From Anaerolineae bacterium (lineage in GTDB: Bacteria; Chloroflexota; Anaerolineae; Aggregatilineales; UBA3940): a stretch of 15,500 nucleotides of DNA. Positions within the stretch are counted from its first letter, which is position 1. Each line of letters starts with the position of its first letter. The notes under the pieces are model-generated. The model ran no database searches and had not been told where the DNA came from. It worked only from the letters and a program-made list of their open reading frames with translations. This document shows positions 6,373 to 13,782 of this stretch, piece by piece. Both the position numbers and the translations under genes were made by a program. The stretch spans positions 1 to 15,500 of the forward strand of contig JAFGNO010000175.1 in assembly GCA_016926985.1 (NCBI GenBank), written 5' to 3'.

Positions 6373-8229
6373 ATGGCCTTCGGCATTGTAACGGTTCGAA
6401 CGGAAAGCGGCGAATACCAGGAATACGAACTGGATAAACCGCTGACATCAGTTGGGCGCCAGCCAGGCAATGACATCGTTCTGTATACTTCTGCTGTATC
6501 GCGTTACCATGCCCAGTTTGATGTTTCCGAGGGGCAGGTGTACCTGGTTGACCTGGAAACCAGCAATGGCACCTTCGTCAACGACCAGCAGGTAACGCCC
6601 GGTGCGCGTGTGCCGCTTCAAAACGGTGATGTGATCACCATGGGTGACATGATGCTCACATTTTTCCTGCCCGAAATGCCCCAGCGGACCGATATCAATC
6701 TCACGCCCGATATTACCGTTGCGGAAGACCCGAACCTGCCATTTCGCCTCACCCTGGATAAGCCACGCCAGCTTGTGGCACCCGGCGCGCGGATGCAGCT
6801 TTACCTGCTGATCGAGAATACCACTGGCCAGGAACATGCCTTTGAAATTGGCCTGTCCGGCATGTCCCAGGCGTGGGCGAAAGCGAACTGGAAAGAAGTC
6901 ATTGTCGCCGGTGGAGAGCAAACAGAAGTCAAAATCTCTGTTCTGCCGCCGCGCAGCAGTGAGACGCGCCCCGGTCGCTATCCCCTGGTGGTTCGTGTCT
7001 GGCTGAAGGACGATCCTAACCAGCTTCTGGAGGTTGTGCGGGAGATCGATGTCGTGAGTTACGCTGGTCTGGCCGTTGTTGCATCTCACGGCAGCCAGCA
7101 TGGGAACTACCACATTGCCATTCAGAATCAGGGTAATGTGCCGATGTCAGTTGATCTTGAGGGATTTGACCGCAGGCGAGCACTCACCTACGGGTTCAAG
7201 CCCTCCTCTGTTGATATTGGGCCCGGTGAAACCATCCAGGCTTCATTGCGTGTGCGTCCTGTCAGAAGGTTAGGGCTTTCTGATGATAGCATGGTTGATT
7301 TTGCCATTATAGTCCGGTCCAGGGATGCATCAGGTTTTCAGGCCCCGGTAGCGATGACTTATGATCTCGACAAAGCGCCAGCCGCCGTTGCCGGTCTGGC
7401 GTTAGGCGGGGTCACCATGGCGATCCTGGGGGTCATTCTGGTTACTGTCGTGTTGGGAACGCTTTATCTGCTGAAAATCTGGCCCTTCAGGAAGCCCGTG
7501 GTGGATATAACCTCTTCGCCAACATCTGAAACCGCTGAGTCTACAGCAACCTGGACGGCGGAGCCGCCCACCCCCACACCGGTCATAACCGTCGCCCCAT
7601 CACCGATTCCCCTGCCTGAGATTATCTCCTTCAGCGCTGGAGCACCGGATCGCGGCGATGTGCAGGCTGGCAGCATTCTGGATATTCTCCGGGGCGAAAC
7701 CGTGACCCTGTCATGGCTTGTACGGTACCCGACTGAAATCGTCATCACTGATGGGACAGGCCGGGAGATTACGCGCAGGAATTACAGCGAAGCAACAGAT
7801 GTGCAGGAACAGGCCAGTGAAGTCCCCCCCTCGCTGGGGAAGGTCGACTATACGCTTTCAGCGGGCGACCAGATGCAGCAGTTGAGTGTTATGGTCTGGC
7901 TGCAATGCCCCATCATAAACCCGGCGCCCCAAACCCCGTTTGTGTTCTATGAACCTTTGCTGCCAGGCGAGCAGCTGCCTGATCCCAATCCACATCCCCA
8001 TTACGAGGGCTATTCAGGTGGGGAGGATGTCCTGGTTATCAGCCGTGCTCCAGACCCGGCCTGGAACAGCGGGGCAGACTGGATACTGGTTGCTCCCGGT
8101 TGGGGCGAGAAAGACAACACCGATCTTCAGGGATGGATGCGCTGGGCGCAGCTTGAGCCAACCTGTATTGGCGGGGTGAATCCCTTGAATATCGCTGTCT
8201 ATCAGGGTATCTGGCCGCCAACACCCTGA
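6373..8229 (+). CDS. FHA-domain membrane protein with Ig-like domains and Thr/Pro-rich linker
   Basis: The 618-residue protein begins with an FHA phosphothreonine-binding domain (about residues 5-100). Its core residues are all present: GR at 28-29, SRYHA at 43-47, and NGTFVN at 65-70. Residues about 115-340 look like two beta-sandwich (Ig/CARDB-like) domains, with PGARMQLYLLIENTT and a later GNVPMSVDLEG strand pattern. One long hydrophobic segment (about 342-370) is followed by a Thr/Ser/Pro linker (about 373-415), another Ig-like domain with GETVTLSWLVRYP, and a C-terminal region with a Cys near each end (CPIINP and PTCIGG). No signal peptide is seen, so the FHA domain should be cytoplasmic and the C-terminus external. 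AGGGAGG at 6358-6364 supports the ATG at 6373. It likely docks a Thr-phosphorylated partner to the membrane. No Ser/Thr kinase is in the window. Confidence 0.88.
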   Translation: MAFGIVTVRTESGEYQEYELDKPLTSVGRQPGNDIVLYTSAVSRYHAQFDVSEGQVYLVDLETSNGTFVNDQQVTPGARVPLQNGDVITMGDMMLTFFLPEMPQRTDINLTPDITVAEDPNLPFRLTLDKPRQLVAPGARMQLYLLIENTTGQEHAFEIGLSGMSQAWAKANWKEVIVAGGEQTEVKISVLPPRSSETRPGRYPLVVRVWLKDDPNQLLEVVREIDVVSYAGLAVVASHGSQHGNYHIAIQNQGNVPMSVDLEGFDRRRALTYGFKPSSVDIGPGETIQASLRVRPVRRLGLSDDSMVDFAIIVRSRDASGFQAPVAMTYDLDKAPAAVAGLALGGVTMAILGVILVTVVLGTLYLLKIWPFRKPVVDITSSPTSETAESTATWTAEPPTPTPVITVAPSPIPLPEIISFSAGAPDRGDVQAGSILDILRGETVTLSWLVRYPTEIVITDGTGREITRRNYSEATDVQEQASEVPPSLGKVDYTLSAGDQMQQLSVMVWLQCPIINPAPQTPFVFYEPLLPGEQLPDPNPHPHYEGYSGGEDVLVISRAPDPAWNSGADWILVAPGWGEKDNTDLQGWMRWAQLEPTCIGGVNPLNIAVYQGIWPPTP

Positions 8230-8254
8230 AACAGACTTTCGATTGGGCATGAAC

Positions 8255-8280
8255 AGGGCGCTCAGGCGCCCTTGTTTTTT
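8255..8280 (+). terminator. Intrinsic terminator after the FHA gene
   Basis: AGGGCGC (8255-8261) pairs perfectly with GCGCCCT (8266-8272) around a TCAG loop, and is followed by TG and six Ts (8275-8280). This is a textbook rho-independent terminator, 26 bases after the FHA stop codon. It separates the FHA gene from the operon that begins at 8439. Confidence 0.9.
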
Positions 8281-8338
8281 CAGCAGGGGATCAGGTGGGT
8301 GACTGTCAGGTCAGGGTAAGGTCAGTCTGGTTGAAACG

Positions 8339-8366
8339 TGATAGAATTCGCTGGTATTTGACAAAT
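8339..8366 (+). promoter_or_regulatory. Candidate promoter and palindrome before the large operon
   Basis: The 209-bp gap 8230-8438 holds the terminator and then this region. TGATAGAAT (8339-8347) is an extended -10 form (TAGAAT, 5 of 6) without a good -35. Just after it, ATTTG-A-CAAAT (8356-8366) is a perfect 11-bp palindrome that contains TTGACA (8358-8363), a consensus -35. The hexamer 17 bases after it (TGAACT, 8381-8386) is a poor -10. Either element could drive the operon at 8439, and the palindrome could be an operator on it. Upstream, GGTCAG occurs twice with a related GTCAGG (8305-8326), of unknown meaning. Confidence 0.35.
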
Positions 8367-8438
8367 CTGTAGTGATCCGGTGAACTTGTAGCGGCGTATT
8401 GATGTCAGTCTTATTGACGCGGTGGAGTAAGTAAACGG

Positions 8439-10886
8439 GTGATTTTGCAACGTTTGATCAGGCTAGCAGGATTAACGGCGCTGCTGGCGGCTGCCCTCAT
8501 CATTCCTGGCACGGACCCGGTCCGTGCAGGTGAAATTGAACAGGGCGCCGGGGCGATCCAGATGGATGTGCGCGTTGGTTTTGACGGCTATGTCCAGAGT
8601 TCGACCTGGACACCGGTTTTCATCACCGTCAGCAACGCCGGTGAGGACATTTCTGGCGAACTCCGCGTTGATGTGAGGCCCTTCACTGGCGCAGAAACCA
8701 TCTATTCGCGTGCGGTTGAACTTCCCCGGGGCTCGCGAAAACAGGTCACACTCTATATTGCCGATCTCAGCTCATTTAACAGCGAGATTGAGGTACGGCT
8801 CTTCAGCAACCGGAGCCTGGTTGCCAGCCAGCAGGTCAAAGCGGATATTGTCGATCAGTACACCCTGCTGATTGGTTTGTGGAGTGATACTCCCCAGCAG
8901 GTATCTGGCCTGGCACTGGCGCTTCCGTCCGGGGGCAAAACCCGGGTGGCTCTCCTGACCGGCGACGACCTCCCGGAACTTGCCAGGGCCCTGGAAGCCC
9001 TGGATGTGTTTGTGATCGCCAACGCGGATACCGGTGTTTTATCCATCGGGCAGCAGGAGGCCCTACGCCTCTGGGTGCTGGGCGGTGGGAAACTGGTTAT
9101 TCTGGGCGGCCTCAACTACCAGAGGACGCTGGCCGGCATTTCCGACCTGCTGCCGGTTGAGGTGAACGGGACGGAATCGGTCTCCCTGGAACCGCTGGCG
9201 ACCTTCACCGGTATTTCCTATGATCCCCAGCAGTTGGAAGCTGTTGTCTCATCCAGTGTTGCCCTGCCCGGCTCACAGGTGCTGGTCGAAAGCAGGGATA
9301 TCCCCCTGCTCGTCAGGCAGCAGGTTGGAAACGGCCAGGTTATTTTCCTGGCCCCGGATGCCGGGCTGGCTCCCTTCAGCAGCTGGACGGATGAGGCGGA
9401 TATCTGGGTATCGGTTCTCTCGCAGGGGTATGCGCGGCCTGTCTGGGGCTATGGCTTCTACCAGAACTGGGAGGCGGCCCGTCAGGCAGTTGCATCTGTC
9501 CCGGGAGTAAGCCTGCCCGGCGTCATCCAGTTATGCGGGTTTATGGCCCTTTATATTATCCTGATCGGACCGGTCAACTACATTGTCCTGACCCGGTTGA
9601 AGAAACGTGAGTTGGCCTGGTTCACTATCCCGGTGCTGGTCCTCCTCTTTTCAGGCGTTGCTTACGTCACTGGTTTCCAGGTCCGGGGTTCGCGGGCAAT
9701 TCTTCATCGCCTTGCCATTGTGCAATCCTGGGAAGGGGACGATATGGCCCGGATTGATGGGCTGCTGGGGGTCTGGTCGCCCCGCCGGTCGCGCTATGAT
9801 CTCAGCCTTGATCCCGGCCTGTCCGCCCGGCCCATTCCCCGGGATGTTGGCGGCCTGTCGATAAACGCTGTGCAGGTGGCACAGTCCGATCGTTTCTCCC
9901 TGGAGGATGTGCGCGTCGATGTGGGGTCGGTGCAGTCCTACGTGGTCGAGGGCTATGTTGCTGCTGCGCCGGATATTTCCAGCGACCTGGCGCTGGTGGC
10001 CTACGATGACGGCCTGCATCTGGAGGGGATGATCCGGAATGACAGCGACCTGGATTTCGTGGACGCTGCGGTAGTGGTAGGCGGCTATGCTGTAGGCATT
10101 GGCAATCTGCCCTCCGGGGAACAGCAGGAAATCGATGTTTTAGTAAGCGGGGGAAATGCCTCGGCATCGCCCGGCAGCAGCCTTGATCCCTTTCCTGCAG
10201 AAAGCGGCTATTATTATTACTATTATGACGACTTCCACACGACCATCACCAGCGGTGATTGTTACAGCACGCAGTCCCAGCGAAGGCGATGCAGCCTGTT
10301 TGAGGCTATTCGAATTAGTCAGGGTACTGGTATGGGCGTGTTTTTGTTCGGCTGGGTTGAGCAGGTGCCAATGCCGGTTACGGTAGCTGGCAGGCAGGCA
10401 GATACCGTCGACCTGGGCCTGTATATTGTCCAGATGGATATCAGCCTGGCCATTGATGAGGAAGGTCTCTCATTGATCCCCCCGGGGTTAATGACCTGGC
10501 AGTCGCTGGAAACTGACACTTATTATTCTTATGTAACACCCTACGAACTGTATATGTATTCCGGCGAGTTCTATGCGTTTCGCTACGAGCCTTTGCCTTT
10601 TGTGCCGTTCTCAGAGGTGGCGGCGATGACAATCCACCTCGAAAAGATGTATGAGTATGACGAGAACGTTGGAACACCGGTTGTGCGTATTTATAACTAT
10701 GACACTGGCGAGTGGGACCTGATCCCCGGTCTGGGCTGGGGGAATACCATGCTCACCGAGGTAGACCCATATGTTGACGCTTCAGGGGCAGTCCAGCTTC
10801 GCATATTCGGGGGGACTTCCGCGTACAGCACGTCTATAGGCCGCCTGGACGTGTCGTATCACACCGCGTCAACAACTGAGCAGTGA
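8439..10886 (+). CDS. Large exported membrane protein, first gene of the MoxR-linked operon
   Basis: The 815-residue product starts with a cleavable signal peptide (residues 1-30, likely cut after VRA). A beta-rich extracellular domain follows (about 40-140), then an alpha/beta region (about 143-330) that resembles the glutamine-amidotransferase-like fold of many MoxR-cluster membrane proteins; it has DVFVIANADTG, LWVLGGGKLVILGG and VIFLAPDAG. Two adjacent membrane spans (about 361-384 and 391-413) are joined by a short basic loop, LTRLKKRELAW, preceded by IGPVNYIVL, a pattern I associate with this group. Residues 415-815 should be external. They include six consecutive Tyr (nt 10209-10226) and a Cys pair in CYSTQSQRRRC. 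The GTG at 8439 has GGTGGAG 11 bases upstream and directly precedes the signal peptide. No catalytic residues are recognised. It is 6 bp from the ABC ATPase gene, so it is probably an extracellular partner of that transporter. Confidence 0.85.
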   Translation: MILQRLIRLAGLTALLAAALIIPGTDPVRAGEIEQGAGAIQMDVRVGFDGYVQSSTWTPVFITVSNAGEDISGELRVDVRPFTGAETIYSRAVELPRGSRKQVTLYIADLSSFNSEIEVRLFSNRSLVASQQVKADIVDQYTLLIGLWSDTPQQVSGLALALPSGGKTRVALLTGDDLPELARALEALDVFVIANADTGVLSIGQQEALRLWVLGGGKLVILGGLNYQRTLAGISDLLPVEVNGTESVSLEPLATFTGISYDPQQLEAVVSSSVALPGSQVLVESRDIPLLVRQQVGNGQVIFLAPDAGLAPFSSWTDEADIWVSVLSQGYARPVWGYGFYQNWEAARQAVASVPGVSLPGVIQLCGFMALYIILIGPVNYIVLTRLKKRELAWFTIPVLVLLFSGVAYVTGFQVRGSRAILHRLAIVQSWEGDDMARIDGLLGVWSPRRSRYDLSLDPGLSARPIPRDVGGLSINAVQVAQSDRFSLEDVRVDVGSVQSYVVEGYVAAAPDISSDLALVAYDDGLHLEGMIRNDSDLDFVDAAVVVGGYAVGIGNLPSGEQQEIDVLVSGGNASASPGSSLDPFPAESGYYYYYYDDFHTTITSGDCYSTQSQRRRCSLFEAIRISQGTGMGVFLFGWVEQVPMPVTVAGRQADTVDLGLYIVQMDISLAIDEEGLSLIPPGLMTWQSLETDTYYSYVTPYELYMYSGEFYAFRYEPLPFVPFSEVAAMTIHLEKMYEYDENVGTPVVRIYNYDTGEWDLIPGLGWGNTMLTEVDPYVDASGAVQLRIFGGTSAYSTSIGRLDVSYHTASTTEQ

Positions 10887-10892
10887 GGAATT

Positions 10893-11843
10893 ATGACAGC
10901 GATTATAGACATCAAGGGGCTGACCAAACGGTATAAAACGATCACAGCAGTGGACGACCTGACCCTGTCAGTAGAAGAAGGGTCAATCTACGGCTTTGTT
11001 GGCCCTAATGGGGCCGGGAAAACCACCACCATGCAGGTTTTAACGACTCTGCTGAAGCCCACTGCCGGGGAAGCCTTTGTCGCCGGGTATTCGGTGACCC
11101 GAAATCCGCGCGATGTGCGGCGCGTTATCGGCTATATGCCCGATTTCTTTGGCGTATATGATGATATGAAGGTCTGGGAATACCTGGATTTCTTTGCTGC
11201 CTGCTATGACATCCCGGAATCCGATCGCCCGCCGCTGATTGCCGATCTTCTGGCGCTGGTGGACCTCAGCCACCGGGCAGATGATATGGTCGATGGCCTG
11301 TCGCGGGGTATGAAACAGCGTCTGTGCCTGGCACGCACCCTCACCCATGACCCGCAGGTGCTGATTCTCGATGAGCCAGCCTCCGGACTGGATCCCCGCG
11401 CGCGGGTTGAGATTCGCCAGTTGCTGGTCGAACTGGCAGGCATGGGAAAAACGGTCTTCTTTTCCACCCACATTCTGGCTGATGTGCAGGAAATCTGCAC
11501 GCAGGTCGGCATCATTGAAGCTGGCAAGCTGGTCATGCAGGGTGATATTGAGGATATGCAGCGCCAGCTTATTCCATATCGCGAAGTCGTTATCACCCTG
11601 ATTGGTGGCGCTGACAAGGCGAAGGATTTCCTGTTTGCCTATGAAGGGGTTCAGGTCGTTGAAGATCGTTCTGCGGATAACGGGCGGAGCCGTTTGCATG
11701 TTACGATGGCAGGCGACGACATGGCGGTATCGCAGCTTTTAGCGGCAATGGTAGCTGCTGAGTTCCCTGTGATGCACTTCACCGAAGAGACGCGCGACCT
11801 TGAATCGGTGTTCATGCGGGCGACCAAGGGCATCGTGTCCTGA
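10893..11843 (+). CDS. ABC transporter ATP-binding subunit (ABC-2 exporter type)
   Basis: Cytoplasmic ATPase of 316 residues that should power the membrane proteins encoded next. Walker A is GPNGAGKT (37-44), the signature is LSRGM (136-140), Walker B is LILDEP (157-162) with SGLDP following, and the switch His is H193 in STH. The Q-loop reads IGYMPDFFG: Asp84 stands where Gln is usual. Residues about 220-316 form an extra C-terminal domain, as in many gliding/drug-export-type ATPases. GAGGAA at 10885-10890 overlaps the preceding stop and supports the ATG. It is placed between the large exported protein and two membrane genes. Substrate unknown. Confidence 0.95.
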   Translation: MTAIIDIKGLTKRYKTITAVDDLTLSVEEGSIYGFVGPNGAGKTTTMQVLTTLLKPTAGEAFVAGYSVTRNPRDVRRVIGYMPDFFGVYDDMKVWEYLDFFAACYDIPESDRPPLIADLLALVDLSHRADDMVDGLSRGMKQRLCLARTLTHDPQVLILDEPASGLDPRARVEIRQLLVELAGMGKTVFFSTHILADVQEICTQVGIIEAGKLVMQGDIEDMQRQLIPYREVVITLIGGADKAKDFLFAYEGVQVVEDRSADNGRSRLHVTMAGDDMAVSQLLAAMVAAEFPVMHFTEETRDLESVFMRATKGIVS

Positions 11844-11867
11844 TCGCATGGATAGGGGATAAAACGG

Positions 11868-12827
11868 TTGCAGAAAGTGGCAGGGACTGCACGCGCAATT
11901 TTGAAGCCGGCTCACACCCGGATATCAGATACGCTGCGGTTCTGGTGGCGCAACCCGCTTCTCCATCATGCGCGTCGCTTGAAGCCGCTCAACCCGGCGC
12001 TGGCCGTCCGGGTGGTTGTTGTTGCCGCCGGTATCTTTCTGCTGCTCTCGCTGCTTGCCTGGATAGGGTTTCTACCGGAGATCAGCCGGGTGGTTGGTGC
12101 GGTGCTGGCAGCGATCAGCATCGGCGCGGTGATGCTGCCAGCACTGCTGGCGCCCGTCTCCAGCGCAGACCGGATCGCCCGGCAGATGCACTATGCCAGG
12201 CAGGACCCACGCCGCCTGACCGATCTACCGCCCGGCCAGGTGGCCTGGGGGTTGGCACTGGTGACACTCTGGAGGCTGCGCTGGCCAATCCTGTTTGGCC
12301 TGGCGCTGACTCCCTCGATGGTGGTCGGTGTGCTGCGATTGGATATCTCGGCATTCACCGCCTGGCGCGATTCTGCGGCGGTATTGGGTGGGGCAACCGC
12401 CGCCGGGCAGTCCGCCTACCTGCTCCCTGGTGGAAGAATACCGTATGTGCGCCTGGTCCTTCGCGCTGTGACGGGCGGGCTGCTCCCCTGGGGGCTGGTG
12501 GTTGTCCTGTCTGTGTTTGGCGTGGTAGCTGCGCTGCGGATCGATGATATGCGACTCAGCCCGCTGGCAGCGCTCCTGGGTGGTGTTCTTGGCTCAGGGG
12601 GACTGGTGGTTATCTGGCACTATCTTTCGCTGAATTCCCTGCTGGCTGGCCCATTCGAGGTGCTTCGAATGCTGTTATTAGTGATGCTGGGTGGGCTGAT
12701 AGCCCTTCTGGCCCGGCGTCTTACACAATACGGTGCGACAATTCTGGCGTCCGGCAGCCTGGACAAAAGCGGAGAAGATGAGGACGAACTGGAACAAAAG
12801 GCTGGCGAGGAACGTATCACACAATAA
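11868..12827 (+). CDS. Polytopic membrane protein, probable ABC transporter membrane partner
   Basis: No specific family recognised. The 319-residue protein has a basic N-terminus of about 40 residues and about six hydrophobic segments: near 44-67, 73-98, 125-155, 200-226, 232-256 and 263-285. It ends in a short acidic, hydrophilic tail (GEDEDELEQ). The FWWRNPLLHHARRL start resembles the NPV-x-x-KEL start of ABC-2 permeases. The start is TTG at 11868, supported by AGGGGA at 11854-11859 eight bases upstream; the only nearby upstream ATG stops after four codons. It lies 24 bp after the ATPase gene. It is likely one half of a heteromeric permease, although its topology is less clear than that of the next gene. 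Confidence 0.78.
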   Translation: MQKVAGTARAILKPAHTRISDTLRFWWRNPLLHHARRLKPLNPALAVRVVVVAAGIFLLLSLLAWIGFLPEISRVVGAVLAAISIGAVMLPALLAPVSSADRIARQMHYARQDPRRLTDLPPGQVAWGLALVTLWRLRWPILFGLALTPSMVVGVLRLDISAFTAWRDSAAVLGGATAAGQSAYLLPGGRIPYVRLVLRAVTGGLLPWGLVVVLSVFGVVAALRIDDMRLSPLAALLGGVLGSGGLVVIWHYLSLNSLLAGPFEVLRMLLLVMLGGLIALLARRLTQYGATILASGSLDKSGEDEDELEQKAGEERITQ

Positions 12828-12845
12828 GGCAGGTTGCGTGTTTCT

Positions 12846-13781
12846 ATGAGCGAATCATTATCCTATTTCAGAAAGCGGTCACGTATCGGGGCCTTTGTCC
12901 GCCGCAACCCGGTTGCATTGAAGGAACTGCGCGGTCGGATGAGGGGGTCGCGGGCGTTTGCCGTTCTGACCGTCTACGTGACCCTGATGGGCCTTTTTAC
13001 CGCATCGCTGTACCTGATCTATTCGGCTTCCACAACCCTTACGCTGACCACATCTGGCGGGATAATCGGGAAGCTGATCTTTGGCGGGGTGGTGGCCATT
13101 GAATTGTTCCTGGTTTGTTTTGTCTCGCCAGCATTCACCGCCGGCGCGATCAGCGGCGAGCAGGAACGTCGTACCTTGAGTTTGCTGCGCACCACGCTGC
13201 TTCCTGCCCGCCGGATAGTAATCGGCAAACTGCTCTCCGCACTGGCCTATAATGTCCTGCTGCTGATTGTGGCCGTTCCGCTGCAGAGCCTGGCCTTTCT
13301 CATGGGTGGGGTGACCATTGAAGAAGTCGTCCTGTCTATTGAGATCCTGCTGGTCACAGCCATTGCGTACGGCGCGATAGGTATTTTCTTTTCGGCGGTA
13401 ACCCGGCGGACGTTGACAGCCAGCATCCTTACTTACACCGCGATATTGCTGACCACGGTAGTCATGCCCATTGTATCTTTTATCCTGTTTCTGCTGTCGC
13501 CGCTGGGTGGTAATTTTGCCTACGGACGGACCGTGTTTGAGTCGATCTTACTTGCGGTCTTCTGGCTGTCCACCGCGCTTAACCCGGTTGCAGCGGCAGT
13601 ATCGACCGAGGTTGTTTTGCTGAGTAAAGGAACAGTGATCCTCTTCACCCACAGGCTTGCCTATGGGCTAAACATTCCCTTGATCTCATCCTGGATTCCC
13701 TATACGATCTTCTACTTGATGCTCACAGTCATTCTGATCGCGCTGACGATCAGGATCATCCGGCGATATGGGGCGGATTGA
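12846..13781 (+). CDS. ABC-2 type transporter permease
   Basis: Membrane subunit of about 311 residues. The N-terminus NPVALKELRGRMRG just before the first span, and the GAISGEQERRTLSLLRTT segment leading to GKLLSAL, are hallmarks of ABC-2 permeases coupled to ATPases like the one at 10893. About six membrane spans are seen, the last ending in a basic IRIIRRYG. The ATG at 12846 is chosen; a TTG at 12834 in the same frame would add four residues and lies too close to AAGGCAGG (12826-12833). Its stop is 1 bp before the ATG chosen for the next gene, so the two are surely cotranscribed. It may be an exporter or an envelope-organising machine; cargo is unknown. Confidence 0.9.
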   Translation: MSESLSYFRKRSRIGAFVRRNPVALKELRGRMRGSRAFAVLTVYVTLMGLFTASLYLIYSASTTLTLTTSGGIIGKLIFGGVVAIELFLVCFVSPAFTAGAISGEQERRTLSLLRTTLLPARRIVIGKLLSALAYNVLLLIVAVPLQSLAFLMGGVTIEEVVLSIEILLVTAIAYGAIGIFFSAVTRRTLTASILTYTAILLTTVVMPIVSFILFLLSPLGGNFAYGRTVFESILLAVFWLSTALNPVAAAVSTEVVLLSKGTVILFTHRLAYGLNIPLISSWIPYTIFYLMLTVILIALTIRIIRRYGAD

Positions 13782-13782
13782 C

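Noticed and set aside
6245..6448. N-terminal extension of the GNAT frame
   Set aside because: It runs over the FHA gene and its promoter region. The GNAT domain begins at the ATG at 6244, which has its own Shine-Dalgarno sequence.
8301..8326. GTCAGG/GGTCAG direct repeats in the gap before the large operon
   Set aside because: Units are only 5-6 bases, irregularly spaced and too few for a CRISPR array or iteron; noted only as possible minor regulatory sites.
10209..10226. TAT run as a microsatellite or phase-variable tract
   Set aside because: Only six codons with a TAC interruption, and slippage by whole codons would not switch the frame, so phase variation is unlikely.
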